Source: Streptococcus parasanguinis (GTDB lineage: Bacteria; Bacillota; Bacilli; Lactobacillales; Streptococcaceae). Taken from it: a stretch of 64,000 nucleotides of DNA. The notes below the pieces were generated by a model that saw nothing but the letters and a program-made list of their open reading frames with translations, did not search any database and was not told the origin of the DNA. The stretch is taken from positions 1 through 64,000 of the forward strand of contig CAJJKY010000011.1 in assembly GCA_905188195.1 (NCBI GenBank), read 5' to 3'. Positions 16,042-23,829 of the stretch are shown piece by piece; the stretch's first letter is position 1, and every line of letters begins with the position of its first letter. Position numbers and translations under genes: made by a program.

Positions 16042-16050
16042 GTATAATGA
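16042..16050 (+). promoter_or_regulatory. Extended -10 promoter upstream of the SAP-like gene
   Basis: TATGG-TATAAT forms a good -10 with upstream TATG. It lies about 35 bases before the proposed TTG start at 16080. No strong -35 box at 17 bases is visible. Confidence 0.5.
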
Positions 16051-16079
16051 GATAAATTTGGAGTTGTAGAGGCGAGCAT

Positions 16080-16697
16080 TTGGAAGAACATAGACCTGAT
16101 TTTAGAGATATAAAATCATTTGAAGAATTTAACAGATACTACTGGTATCGAGAAGAGCTTTCACAAATTTGTAAGTACCTTGGATTAGAATACAGATGTA
16201 CAAAAAAAGAATTAAATCATATTATAGAACAATATTTTAGGGGAAATAGAGTAGAAAAAGTTTTGAGGAAAAGAAACAAAAATCAAACCGAAATAATAAC
16301 CCTAAATACATCATTACTTGAATGTGGGTTTTCCTTTAATCAGAAATTTCGTGATTATTTTTCAGCTGTAACAGGTGTTAATCCGTTTAAGTTTAATGCT
16401 GATATGGCAACTGCTTGGAGAAAAGTAAAACGGGACAACAACATAAATTTTACAATCCAAGATATGATTAAAATATACTATGGAGAGTCAGACTACGCCA
16501 AGTATGATAATTCAGCTTGCCAATGGAATCAATTTCTAAAAGACTTTTGTGCCGATGAATTTAGCAATCATTACTCCAACAAGTTAAAAGTTGCGGCTAT
16601 CCTTTGGAATGAAGTTAGAGATTCAAAAAATAAAAAAATTTATTCACGGGGACTTCTAAAAGAATATAGCTACAAAATAGAGGAGTACTGTAAGTAA
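16080..16697 (+). CDS. SAP domain / DUF6434-like protein
   Basis: 205 residues, basic and soluble. Residues ~10-55 (FEEFNRYYWYREELSQICKYLGLEYRCTKKEL, then HIIEQYF) fit a SAP-type helix-extended-helix found in nucleic-acid-associated proteins. The rest (~80-180: LLECGFSFNQKFRDYFSAV, WNQFLKDFCADEF) resembles the domain usually paired with it in Firmicute proteins. The function is unknown. The TTG start follows GAGGCGAG and a nearby TATAAT promoter. It is very AT-rich compared with its neighbours and flanked by hairpins, which suggests an accessory gene. Confidence 0.6.
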   Translation: MEEHRPDFRDIKSFEEFNRYYWYREELSQICKYLGLEYRCTKKELNHIIEQYFRGNRVEKVLRKRNKNQTEIITLNTSLLECGFSFNQKFRDYFSAVTGVNPFKFNADMATAWRKVKRDNNINFTIQDMIKIYYGESDYAKYDNSACQWNQFLKDFCADEFSNHYSNKLKVAAILWNEVRDSKNKKIYSRGLLKEYSYKIEEYCK

Positions 16698-16742
16698 ACA
16701 ACTTCAAGTTTGTCGAACGGAATATAAAGTATTAAAGACGAT

Positions 16743-16771
16743 AGCACTCTGTTTTTGCAGAGTGCTTTTTT
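16743..16771 (+). terminator. Terminator of the SAP-like gene
   Basis: AGCACTCTG pairs perfectly with CAGAGTGCT around TTTTTG and is followed by TTTTT. Confidence 0.85.
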
Positions 16772-16805
16772 GTTTTATAGAATATAAGAGAATGTGGGAT
16801 ACTTG

Positions 16806-16836
16806 CTTTCTCTGCTAGATGATCGAGCAGAGAAAG
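16806..16836. other. Perfect 11-bp hairpin between two terminators
   Basis: CTTTCTCTGCT pairs with AGCAGAGAAAG around nine bases. There is no long T run after it. It sits between the terminators at 16743 and 16857, giving three hairpins within 145 bases. The rest of the 16698-17011 gap is AT-rich, with no other feature that I can see. Confidence 0.5.
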
Positions 16837-16856
16837 ATTTATTAGATATGACATCA

Positions 16857-16887
16857 GTCAGCTAAACCCTTTTAGCTGGCTTTTTTG
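16857..16887 (+). terminator. Second terminator-like hairpin
   Basis: CAGCTAAA pairs with TTTAGCTG around CCCT and is followed by a run of six T. There is no gene between it and the previous terminator, so it may be the end of a lost gene or of a small RNA. Confidence 0.65.
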
Positions 16888-17011
16888 TTAGCGACTCGGT
16901 CATTAACTTGCTTGTCAAAATATAATTCGGTATCATAGATATATAATGTTTGGTAAGTAAGTCCTATTGTCAGTTCGGAACAAGTAGATAGGAGAAGGGG
17001 AGAAAAAACTA

Positions 17012-17548
17012 GTGAATAAAGACCAATTGATAGAGAAACCAGAAATAAATATTGTTGGGGTTATTGCAAATCATCAGTTTAACTGGTATATTTGTTCAAA
17101 CGAAATGTGGACAATGGATATCGATAAATATATTCAGGCATACCAGGAAGCAGGTCTGGATGTTGATTTCTCCTATTTACCTGAGATTCAGCAGAATCTT
17201 CATGTGATTACAAAAAGCAATCTTGAGAGCTACTTAGAAATGTATAAAGATGATTGGCTGAAGGTGACGGTTGAAGAATTGATCTCAATGATCAAACGTT
17301 CAATGGAAGAGGAGAACTTGAATTCAGAGATTATTCTGGAAGGAAAAGCCCTGCTTCCGGATCTTTTCATCGATTTTGATAAAGAAGAATTTTATTCAAA
17401 CCATCTGGGGATGAAAAACTACGAAAGATATGTGCCAAACGGATGGAAGTTTTTTTCAGGACGTTTTGATCATTTGATCCCCAAAGAGGAGCAATATTGG
17501 ATTGAAGAGACCAAGAAAACTGAAGGAACTAGTCTTCTATTCATATAA
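17012..17548 (+). CDS. Hypothetical protein, 178 residues
   Basis: A soluble acidic protein with no signal peptide or membrane span. The GTG start follows GGAGAAGGGGAG. I do not recognise a domain. Aromatic-rich stretches (NHQFNWYICSNEMWTMDIDKY near the start; VPNGWKFFSGRFDHLIPKEE near the end) give it the look of small intracellular or immunity-type proteins, but that is only an impression. It is isolated, followed by a small gap and another unknown gene. Codon use and AT content suggest accessory DNA. Confidence 0.55.
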   Translation: MNKDQLIEKPEINIVGVIANHQFNWYICSNEMWTMDIDKYIQAYQEAGLDVDFSYLPEIQQNLHVITKSNLESYLEMYKDDWLKVTVEELISMIKRSMEEENLNSEIILEGKALLPDLFIDFDKEEFYSNHLGMKNYERYVPNGWKFFSGRFDHLIPKEEQYWIEETKKTEGTSLLFI

Positions 17549-17698
17549 AAATAATACAGTTTAAAAGTATTTCATGAGACTGTGAAATGCTTTAAAATTT
17601 CGCCACATTTCAAATCTTTATATTCCGTTTCGTTAGGAATAGCGATGGAAAGCCAACCAAATATGCTATACTGAAGTAGATAGAAGGAGGAGCGACTG

Positions 17699-18295
17699 AT
17701 GAGCAGAAAGTGGGTAAAGATCATTGCTATTTTAATTTTCATCCTATCCGGTAGTTACTTTGTCTACAATAAACTAACGAAGCCGAATCTTGGACCGAAA
17801 ACAACAAAGCTCTATAAGCATGGTTTTCTTTTGCTAGAAGAACAAATCGGAACCTACATCAAAGAACACTATACTGGGATTGAGAAGATTGAGTTCTCCC
17901 CAATCTACGTTACTGAAGAAGGGTCAACATTCTCAAATGCCTATGTGCGTCCGACGATCTATGACAAGTATGGAAATAAAGCTACTCTGGGAGATAAAAT
18001 AAAGAAATTTATTCCATTAAGTTATGGATTGATTTCAGACATTGTTCTTGATTTTGATGGAGGTGGCAATGAAGTCATTGAGTTACTGGACTCAAATGGC
18101 AAACCTGTAGACGTTTCAAATGAGGAGCATTTGCCTAAGAGAGCTATACTCACAGAGGCAAGTAGTACAGATGAAAATATTGAATTATTAGTAGAAGATG
18201 GTCAGTTAATAGGAGTCGTAAAGGATGATAAAGGAAGCCCTGGTGCAGAAATTGTTTATAATACGGAACTCCATAAAGGAGACGCGAGAGAGTAG
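17699..18295 (+). CDS. Hypothetical membrane-anchored or secreted protein, 198 residues
   Basis: An N-terminal basic segment and hydrophobic helix (KWVKIIAILIFILSGSYFVY) should anchor it in or export it across the membrane. The remainder (~28-198) is mixed alpha/beta with no family that I recognise. EEHLPKRAI and the acidic end are notable only for charge. AAGGAGG lies at a good distance from the ATG. It is followed 42 bases later by an alpha/beta hydrolase gene and may share its transcript. There are no Cys residues after the signal, so it is not a lipoprotein. Confidence 0.6.
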   Translation: MSRKWVKIIAILIFILSGSYFVYNKLTKPNLGPKTTKLYKHGFLLLEEQIGTYIKEHYTGIEKIEFSPIYVTEEGSTFSNAYVRPTIYDKYGNKATLGDKIKKFIPLSYGLISDIVLDFDGGGNEVIELLDSNGKPVDVSNEEHLPKRAILTEASSTDENIELLVEDGQLIGVVKDDKGSPGAEIVYNTELHKGDARE

Positions 18296-18337
18296 CGCTA
18301 ACCAATGAAATAGAATGAAAAAGAAAGGACAAAACAC

Positions 18338-19063
18338 ATGCAGTATTATTTTATTGGTGGCCTAGGTGGTAATAGCTACCATCTGGCTCCACTTATGGAT
18401 GAGCTAGGCTTTCCTGTGACCTTTCTAGATCCCTATAGGGAAATGATTCGGACAGAAAAAGATCTTCATGCTTGGTTTCAAGGTCAGATCGGCCAGGTGG
18501 AAGAGATCTGTTTATTGGGACATTCCTTGGGTGGAGATTTGGCTCGTTATTTGGCTGCCGAGTTTCCTCAGATTCGAGCTTTGATCCTCCTGGATGGGGG
18601 TTATCTGGATATGGAAAAGATCCTGCCTCTTGAAGAAGAACTAGAAGGAACGGCGTCTTTCATGAAGCAGCAAGTCTTTGCGACTTTAGAAAAAGCGGTG
18701 TTAGCAGAACTTGGTGATGGAGTAGATCCTACGCCTATAGCGCGAAAAGCTGTAGAGGCTAGCTATCGCTGGAATCCAGTGAGTGAACAATATGAATTAA
18801 ACCTGGATCTCGAAAAGGTCATGGCCATATTGCGTCTACGGCGTCAGATCAAGACTTACCGGATTCCACTGGCGGACCTGCCTGTACTTTTTATTGGACC
18901 TCGGTACCAAGAAGAACCTGAATGGAGAAAAGAAGCTCTGGCGAAACTGGATCCCCAGATCAAGCAAGTCTTGCTAGATGGTTTGGGGCACGAACTATAT
19001 ACAGAGGCGCCAGAAATTGTGGCTAGAGAAGTCAACAATTGGCTCCAAAATGTTCATAAATAA
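18338..19063 (+). CDS. Alpha/beta hydrolase
   Basis: 241 residues. The nucleophile elbow GHSLGGDLARYL and a late DGLGHELY with the likely catalytic His show an alpha/beta hydrolase fold; the acid is probably the Asp or Glu after LFIGPRY. There is no signal peptide, so it acts in the cytoplasm. The substrate cannot be told from sequence. AGAAAGGA precedes the ATG. The gene ends at a clear terminator before guaC. Confidence 0.8.
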   Translation: MQYYFIGGLGGNSYHLAPLMDELGFPVTFLDPYREMIRTEKDLHAWFQGQIGQVEEICLLGHSLGGDLARYLAAEFPQIRALILLDGGYLDMEKILPLEEELEGTASFMKQQVFATLEKAVLAELGDGVDPTPIARKAVEASYRWNPVSEQYELNLDLEKVMAILRLRRQIKTYRIPLADLPVLFIGPRYQEEPEWRKEALAKLDPQIKQVLLDGLGHELYTEAPEIVAREVNNWLQNVHK

Positions 19064-19093
19064 AACCTGTTTCTCTTTTTGAAACGGGTTTTT
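19063..19093 (+). terminator. Terminator of the alpha/beta hydrolase gene
   Basis: AAACC-T-GTTTC pairs with GAAAC-G-GGTTT around TCTTTTT and is followed by further T residues. Confidence 0.75.
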
Positions 19094-19136
19094 GTCTTGT
19101 AATTTCCGAACGTTATTTCCTATAAAATCATTCCCA

Positions 19137-19208
19137 TTGCATTAGGTCCGTATCTTTGGTATAATCTATCAAGGAAACGTCAAGAGACGTAGCGATGCGC
19201 TTGCGCAT
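19137..19208 (+). promoter_or_regulatory. guaC promoter and leader hairpins
   Basis: TTGCAT (19137-19142), a 17-base spacer and TATAAT (19160-19165). The leader then holds two small hairpins, ACGTC-AAGA-GACGT (19177-19190) and the GC-rich ATGCGC-TT-GCGCAT (19195-19208). No U run follows, so they are not a terminator. Confidence 0.6.
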
Positions 19209-19245
19209 AGGTAGGTCAGTTTTTAGAAAAGAGATTTTTCAATCT

Positions 19246-20229
19246 ATGTTAAATGAATTTCCTATTTTCGACTATGAAGATATTCAGTTGATTCCCAACA
19301 AATGTATTATCAATAGCCGGTCAGAAGCAGATACAACCGTTCAATTTGGAAACCATACCTTCAAGCTTCCAGTTGTTCCAGCTAATATGCAGACGATCCT
19401 GGATGAGAATGTCGCAGAGCAGTTGGCGCGTGGTGGATACTTCTACATCATGCACCGTTTTGATGAAGCGGGACGGATTCCTTTTGTCAAACGCATGCAC
19501 GAGCAAGGTTTAATCGCATCCATTTCGGTTGGTGTTAAGGAATACGAATATGACTTTGTTAGTCAATTAAAGGCAGATGCACCTGAGTACATTACCATTG
19601 ATATCGCACATGGTCATGCGGATAGTGTCATTCGGATGATTCAACACATCAAGAAGGAATTGCCAGATACCTTTGTCATTGCTGGAAATGTTGGAACACC
19701 TGAAGCTGTTCGTGAATTAGAAAATGCGGGAGCTGATGCGACTAAGGTCGGGATCGGCCCTGGTAAGGTTTGTATCACCAAAGTGAAGACTGGATTTGGT
19801 ACAGGTGGTTGGCAATTGGCTGCGCTTCGCTGGTGCTCAAAAGCAGCGCGTAAGCCAATCATTGCGGACGGTGGTATTCGGACCCATGGCGATATTGCCA
19901 AATCGATTCGTTTCGGGGCGTCTATGGTCATGATCGGTTCGCTTTTTGCAGGACATATTGAAAGTCCTGGTAAAACAGTAGAGATTGATGGAGAGTCTTT
20001 CAAAGAGTACTATGGATCTGCTTCAGAGTACCAAAAAGGTGCATATAAGAACGTCGAAGGTAAGAAGATTTTATTGCCTGCCAAGGGTCATTTGCAAGAT
20101 ACCTTGACAGAAATGGAACAAGATTTGCAAAGTTCGATCTCTTATGCAGGAGGCCGGAAATTAGCAGATTTGAAACATGTTGACTATGTGATCGTTAAGA
20201 ATTCTATCTGGAATGGCGATGCACACTAA
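19246..20229 (+). CDS. guaC: GMP reductase
   Basis: 327 residues. It is a TIM barrel of the IMPDH/GMPR family with the catalytic Cys in GPGKVCITKVKTGFG and the phosphate-binding stretch IADGGIRTHGDIAKS. GuaC converts GMP to IMP with NADPH and lets the cell rebalance guanine and adenine nucleotides. The start MLNEFPIFDYEDIQ matches streptococcal GuaC; an upstream in-frame ATG at 19195 lies in a leader hairpin and is rejected. The ribosome site is weak. A guanine-type riboswitch and xpt-pbuX follow, placing it in a purine-salvage region. Confidence 0.95.
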   Translation: MLNEFPIFDYEDIQLIPNKCIINSRSEADTTVQFGNHTFKLPVVPANMQTILDENVAEQLARGGYFYIMHRFDEAGRIPFVKRMHEQGLIASISVGVKEYEYDFVSQLKADAPEYITIDIAHGHADSVIRMIQHIKKELPDTFVIAGNVGTPEAVRELENAGADATKVGIGPGKVCITKVKTGFGTGGWQLAALRWCSKAARKPIIADGGIRTHGDIAKSIRFGASMVMIGSLFAGHIESPGKTVEIDGESFKEYYGSASEYQKGAYKNVEGKKILLPAKGHLQDTLTEMEQDLQSSISYAGGRKLADLKHVDYVIVKNSIWNGDAH

Positions 20230-20234
20230 TTGAA

Positions 20235-20301
20235 TTACTTATTTATTTCACGAATGGGCGTGATGTTTCTACAAGGTGCCGGAACACCTAACAATAAGTA
20301 A
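20235..20301 (+). ncRNA. Purine (guanine/xanthine-type) riboswitch aptamer
   Basis: P1 is TTACTTATT paired with AATAAGTAA. P2 is TCACG-AATGGG-CGTGA, with a kissing-loop GGG. The conserved junction TGTTTCTAC follows, then P3 AGGTG-CCGGAA-CACCT and the 3' junction AACAA, with a C that fits a guanine rather than adenine sensor. It controls xpt-pbuX. The region to about 20365 holds CTCT-TTCT-AGAG and a GGC(T)TGC/GCAGCC hairpin followed by CTTTTTG, probably the terminator of the expression platform. Confidence 0.9.
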
Positions 20302-20405
20302 GTCGGGATTATTTCTCTTTCTAGAGAGATTTCAAGGCTTGCTTAGCAGCCCTTTTTGTGTTTTGTGAATGAAGTAGAGGATTTTTTAAAAAAGTAGGAG
20401 GAAGT

Positions 20406-20987
20406 ATGAAATTACTTGAAGATCGCATCTTAAAAGATGGCAATGTTTTAGGTGAGAATATCCTCAAGGTGGATTCTTTTTTGACCCACCAAGTGGATTT
20501 CAAATTGATGAAAGAAATTGGTCAGACTTTTGCGGACCGGTTCAAAGATGCTGGTGTGACGAAAGTCGTGACCATTGAAGCATCTGGGATTGCACCAGCC
20601 CTTTATGTAGCTGAAGCCTTGGATGTTCCCATGATCTTTGCTAAGAAGGCGAAAAACATCACGATGAATGAGGGCATCTTGACGGCTGAGGTTTATTCCT
20701 TTACCAAGCAAGTGACCAGCACCGTTTCAATTGCGGGTAAATTCTTGGATCCATCAGATAAGGTTTTGATCATTGACGATTTCCTTGCAAATGGTCAAGC
20801 AGCCAAAGGATTGATTCAAATCATCGAACAAGCTGGGGCTCAAGTCGAAGCGATTGGAATTGTGATTGAAAAATCCTTCCAAGATGGACGGGGATTGTTA
20901 GAAGAGTTGGGATATCCAGTTGTATCCCTCGCACGTTTGGACCGTTTTGAAAATGGTCAGGTTGTATTTAAGGAGGCAGACATCTAA
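20406..20987 (+). CDS. xpt: Xanthine phosphoribosyltransferase
   Basis: 193 residues of the type I phosphoribosyltransferase fold. The PRPP-binding loop is KVLIIDDFLANGQAAKG. The enzyme joins xanthine to PRPP to make XMP, which GMP synthase (encoded at 34.3 kb) turns into GMP. AGGAGGAAGT precedes the ATG. It is controlled by the riboswitch just upstream and is coupled to pbuX through a TAATG overlap. Confidence 0.95.
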   Translation: MKLLEDRILKDGNVLGENILKVDSFLTHQVDFKLMKEIGQTFADRFKDAGVTKVVTIEASGIAPALYVAEALDVPMIFAKKAKNITMNEGILTAEVYSFTKQVTSTVSIAGKFLDPSDKVLIIDDFLANGQAAKGLIQIIEQAGAQVEAIGIVIEKSFQDGRGLLEELGYPVVSLARLDRFENGQVVFKEADI

Positions 20988-22249
20988 TGCAAAAACAAGA
21001 AAGCCATTCACAGGCGGCCATTCTAGGCTTGCAACACCTTTTGGCCATGTATTCGGGATCTATTTTGGTGCCGATCATGATCGCAGGAGCTTTGGGCTAT
21101 AACGCTCATCAACTAACCTATCTCATCTCTACAGATATCTTCATGTGTGGGGTCGCAACTTTCCTTCAAGTGCAGCTCAATAAATACTTTGGGATTGGCC
21201 TTCCGGTAGTCCTTGGGGTTGCCTTCCAGTCTGTAGCGCCTCTCAGCATGATCGGGGCTAGCCATGGTAGTGGTGCCATGTTTGGTGCCTTGATTGTCTC
21301 AGGGATTTATGTCATCCTTGTCTCAGGTTTCTTCTCTAAGATTGCCAATCTCTTCCCATCTATTGTAACGGGATCCGTTATTACAACCATTGGATTGACT
21401 TTGATTCCAGTAGCAATTGGAAATATGGGAAATAATGCGCCAAAACCAACCGTTCAAAGCTTGATCTTGGCTGTGGTGACCATTCTCATCATTTTAGTTG
21501 TTAATATCTATACGACTGGCTTTATTAAATCCATTTCAATTTTGATTGGTTTGATCGTAGGTACTGCTATTGCGGCTTCTATGGGCTTGGTTGACTTCAC
21601 ACCTGTGGCTCAAGCACCAGTCGTTCACGTTCCAACACCTTTCTTCTTTGGAGCTCCTAAGTTTGAAATCACCTCAATCGTCATGATGTGTATCATCGCG
21701 ACAGTTTCTATGGTTGAATCAACAGGTGTCTATCTTGCACTTTCTGATATTACCAAAGATCCAATTAATAGCACGCGCCTTCGCAATGGTTACCGTGCTG
21801 AAGGGTTGGCTGTTCTCCTCGGTGGTATCTTCAACACCTTCCCTTACACCGGATTCTCACAAAACGTTGGCTTGGTGAAATTGTCTGGTATCAAGACTCG
21901 CTTGCCAATCTACTACGCGGCTGGTTTCCTTGTTCTTCTTGGTCTCCTTCCTAAGTTTGGAGCTTTGGCACAAATCATTCCAAGTCCAGTTCTTGGGGGA
22001 GCGATGCTAGTCATGTTTGGTTTTGTATCGATTCAAGGGATGCAGATTCTTGCGCGTGTTGATTTTGAACACAATGAGCACAATTTCTTGATCGCAGCTG
22101 TATCGATTGCTGCAGGGGTAGGATTGAACAACAGCACTCTCTTCAACGGCCTTCCAACAGGATTCCAAATGTTCTTTGCGAACGGAATTGTCGTTGCCAG
22201 TGTCTTAGCGATCGTTCTCAATGCTATTTTAAACCGCAATAAAAACTAA
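20987..22249 (+). CDS. pbuX: Xanthine permease, NCS2 family
   Basis: 420 residues, about fourteen membrane helices of the NCS2 nucleobase:cation symporters. Visible signatures are GLQHLLAMYSGSILVPIMIAG near the start and the conserved MVESTGVYLALSDITK. It imports xanthine, the substrate of Xpt made from the same transcript. It overlaps xpt by one base and ends at a strong terminator, so xpt-pbuX forms a two-gene riboswitch operon. Confidence 0.95.
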   Translation: MQKQESHSQAAILGLQHLLAMYSGSILVPIMIAGALGYNAHQLTYLISTDIFMCGVATFLQVQLNKYFGIGLPVVLGVAFQSVAPLSMIGASHGSGAMFGALIVSGIYVILVSGFFSKIANLFPSIVTGSVITTIGLTLIPVAIGNMGNNAPKPTVQSLILAVVTILIILVVNIYTTGFIKSISILIGLIVGTAIAASMGLVDFTPVAQAPVVHVPTPFFFGAPKFEITSIVMMCIIATVSMVESTGVYLALSDITKDPINSTRLRNGYRAEGLAVLLGGIFNTFPYTGFSQNVGLVKLSGIKTRLPIYYAAGFLVLLGLLPKFGALAQIIPSPVLGGAMLVMFGFVSIQGMQILARVDFEHNEHNFLIAAVSIAAGVGLNNSTLFNGLPTGFQMFFANGIVVASVLAIVLNAILNRNKN

Positions 22250-22260
22250 ACTCACATGAG

Positions 22261-22289
22261 CCGGAGGTCCTTGGATCTTCGGTTTTTTT
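22261..22289 (+). terminator. Terminator of xpt-pbuX
   Basis: CCGGAGGTCC pairs with GGATCTTCGG (two wobble pairs) around TT and is followed by seven T. Confidence 0.85.
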
Positions 22290-22359
22290 GACTTTTAAAG
22301 AAACATATAGTAGAGTGGAAGAGGAGAAAATCTAATTTGATGAGAAGAGAGTTAGAATC

Positions 22360-23703
22360 ATGTATGTAACCTATCACTTTAAAGAGCGCTTGCGCTTGTT
22401 TTTGAGTTTATTTTTACCGATTTTAATCTACCAATTGGCCAATTATTCAGCCAGCTTTGTCGATACAGCCATGACTGGTCAGTACCGAACCCTTGATTTG
22501 GCTGGTGTTTCTACAGCTACCAGTCTATGGAATCCATTTTTTACTTTCCTGACAGGGATCGTCTCTGCGCTGACGCCGATTGTTGGGCATCACTTAGGCA
22601 AGGGAAATAAAGAACGGATTGCTGGCGATTTTTACCAATTCCTCTATATGTCATTTGGTATGGCCATTCTCTTAATAGGCTTTGTTTGGGGGATTGCGCC
22701 CATGATTCTCAGGCAGATCGGTTTAGAAAATGTTGTTGCCCAAATAGCCATTCGCTATTTATATTTCCTTTCTCTAGGAATCTTACCTTTGTTGCTCTTT
22801 AGTATCGTGCGGACCTTCCTCGATACCTTGGGAATGACGCGTCTATCGATGTACTTGATGCTCTTGCTCTTGCCTTTAAATGCTTGTTTTAACTATATCC
22901 TGATCTATGGGGCATTTGGTTTTCCTGAGATGGGGGGAGCAGGAGCAGGTTTTGGAACCTCTCTGGCCTACTGGGTCTTGCTGGTTATTGCGGTTTTGAT
23001 CTTGTGCAAACACCCTAAGGTAGCACCTTTCCAATTGTGGAAGCCGCAGCCTTATGATTTTAAAGGGATGAAAGAAGTATTGCGACTTGGGCTTCCAATC
23101 GGTGGAATTGTTTTTGCAGAAGTCATTATCTTCTCGCTGGTTGGTCTGTTAATGGCAAAATTCCCATCATTAACCATCGCCAGTCACCAATCAGCCATGA
23201 ATTTTTCTACCCTGATGTATGCTTTCCCGGTTAGTATCTCCAGTACCATGGCGATTATCGTATCTTACGAACTGGGAGCAGGAAGACCAGAAGTGGTCAA
23301 ACAATATTGCCGTTTGGGACGACTGACAGCTTTTGGCTTTGCCATTGTCACCCTCGTCTTTCTCTATACATTCCGCTTCCAACTAGCAGGGCTATACGGC
23401 AAGGATCCAGTCTTTGTGCAACAAACAGCGATTTTCATGACCTATAGCCTCTTTTTCCAAGTGGCTGATACTTTTGCAGCTCCCCTACAAGGGATTTTGC
23501 GAGGCTATAAGGATACAACCGTTCCATTCTTATTAGGTGTCTTTAGTTATTGGTGCATCTCTATCCCACTAGGGATTTTCCTTGACCATGTGACCAACCT
23601 TGGTCCCTATGCTTATTGGATCGGCCTTATTTCTAGCCTTGTCGTGAGTGGAATTTGTTACCAGCTTCGGCTCTGGCAAATCGAAAAAAAGCAGGCATAC
23701 TAA
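22360..23703 (+). CDS. MATE-family multidrug/toxin efflux transporter
   Basis: 447 residues with twelve membrane helices in two homologous halves. The family signature near the start is YQLANYSASFVDTAMTGQY, with the second-half counterpart GLPIGGIVFAEVIIFSLVG. MATE transporters export cationic drugs or metabolites using H+ or Na+ gradients. The substrate is unknown. The ribosome site is weak (AGAAGAGAG). It is a single gene between terminators. Confidence 0.9.
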   Translation: MYVTYHFKERLRLFLSLFLPILIYQLANYSASFVDTAMTGQYRTLDLAGVSTATSLWNPFFTFLTGIVSALTPIVGHHLGKGNKERIAGDFYQFLYMSFGMAILLIGFVWGIAPMILRQIGLENVVAQIAIRYLYFLSLGILPLLLFSIVRTFLDTLGMTRLSMYLMLLLLPLNACFNYILIYGAFGFPEMGGAGAGFGTSLAYWVLLVIAVLILCKHPKVAPFQLWKPQPYDFKGMKEVLRLGLPIGGIVFAEVIIFSLVGLLMAKFPSLTIASHQSAMNFSTLMYAFPVSISSTMAIIVSYELGAGRPEVVKQYCRLGRLTAFGFAIVTLVFLYTFRFQLAGLYGKDPVFVQQTAIFMTYSLFFQVADTFAAPLQGILRGYKDTTVPFLLGVFSYWCISIPLGIFLDHVTNLGPYAYWIGLISSLVVSGICYQLRLWQIEKKQAY

Positions 23704-23707
23704 AAAG

Positions 23708-23731
23708 AAGTCTGGGAAACCAGACTTTTTG
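23708..23731 (+). terminator. Terminator of the MATE gene
   Basis: AGTCTGG-GAAA-CCAGACT is followed by TTTTTG. Confidence 0.85.
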
Positions 23732-23829
23732 TGTACCGTGAATATTATAAATTTTCTGAAAGTTCTTGACAATTGATGCCAAAGTGGTAAGATTAGGAGG
23801 TAGAAATGAAGAACTAGAAGGAGAACAAG

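Noticed and set aside
19195..19245. Leader peptide or longer GuaC start at 19195
   Set aside because: The ATG is part of a hairpin and has no ribosome site; known GuaC proteins start at MLNEF.
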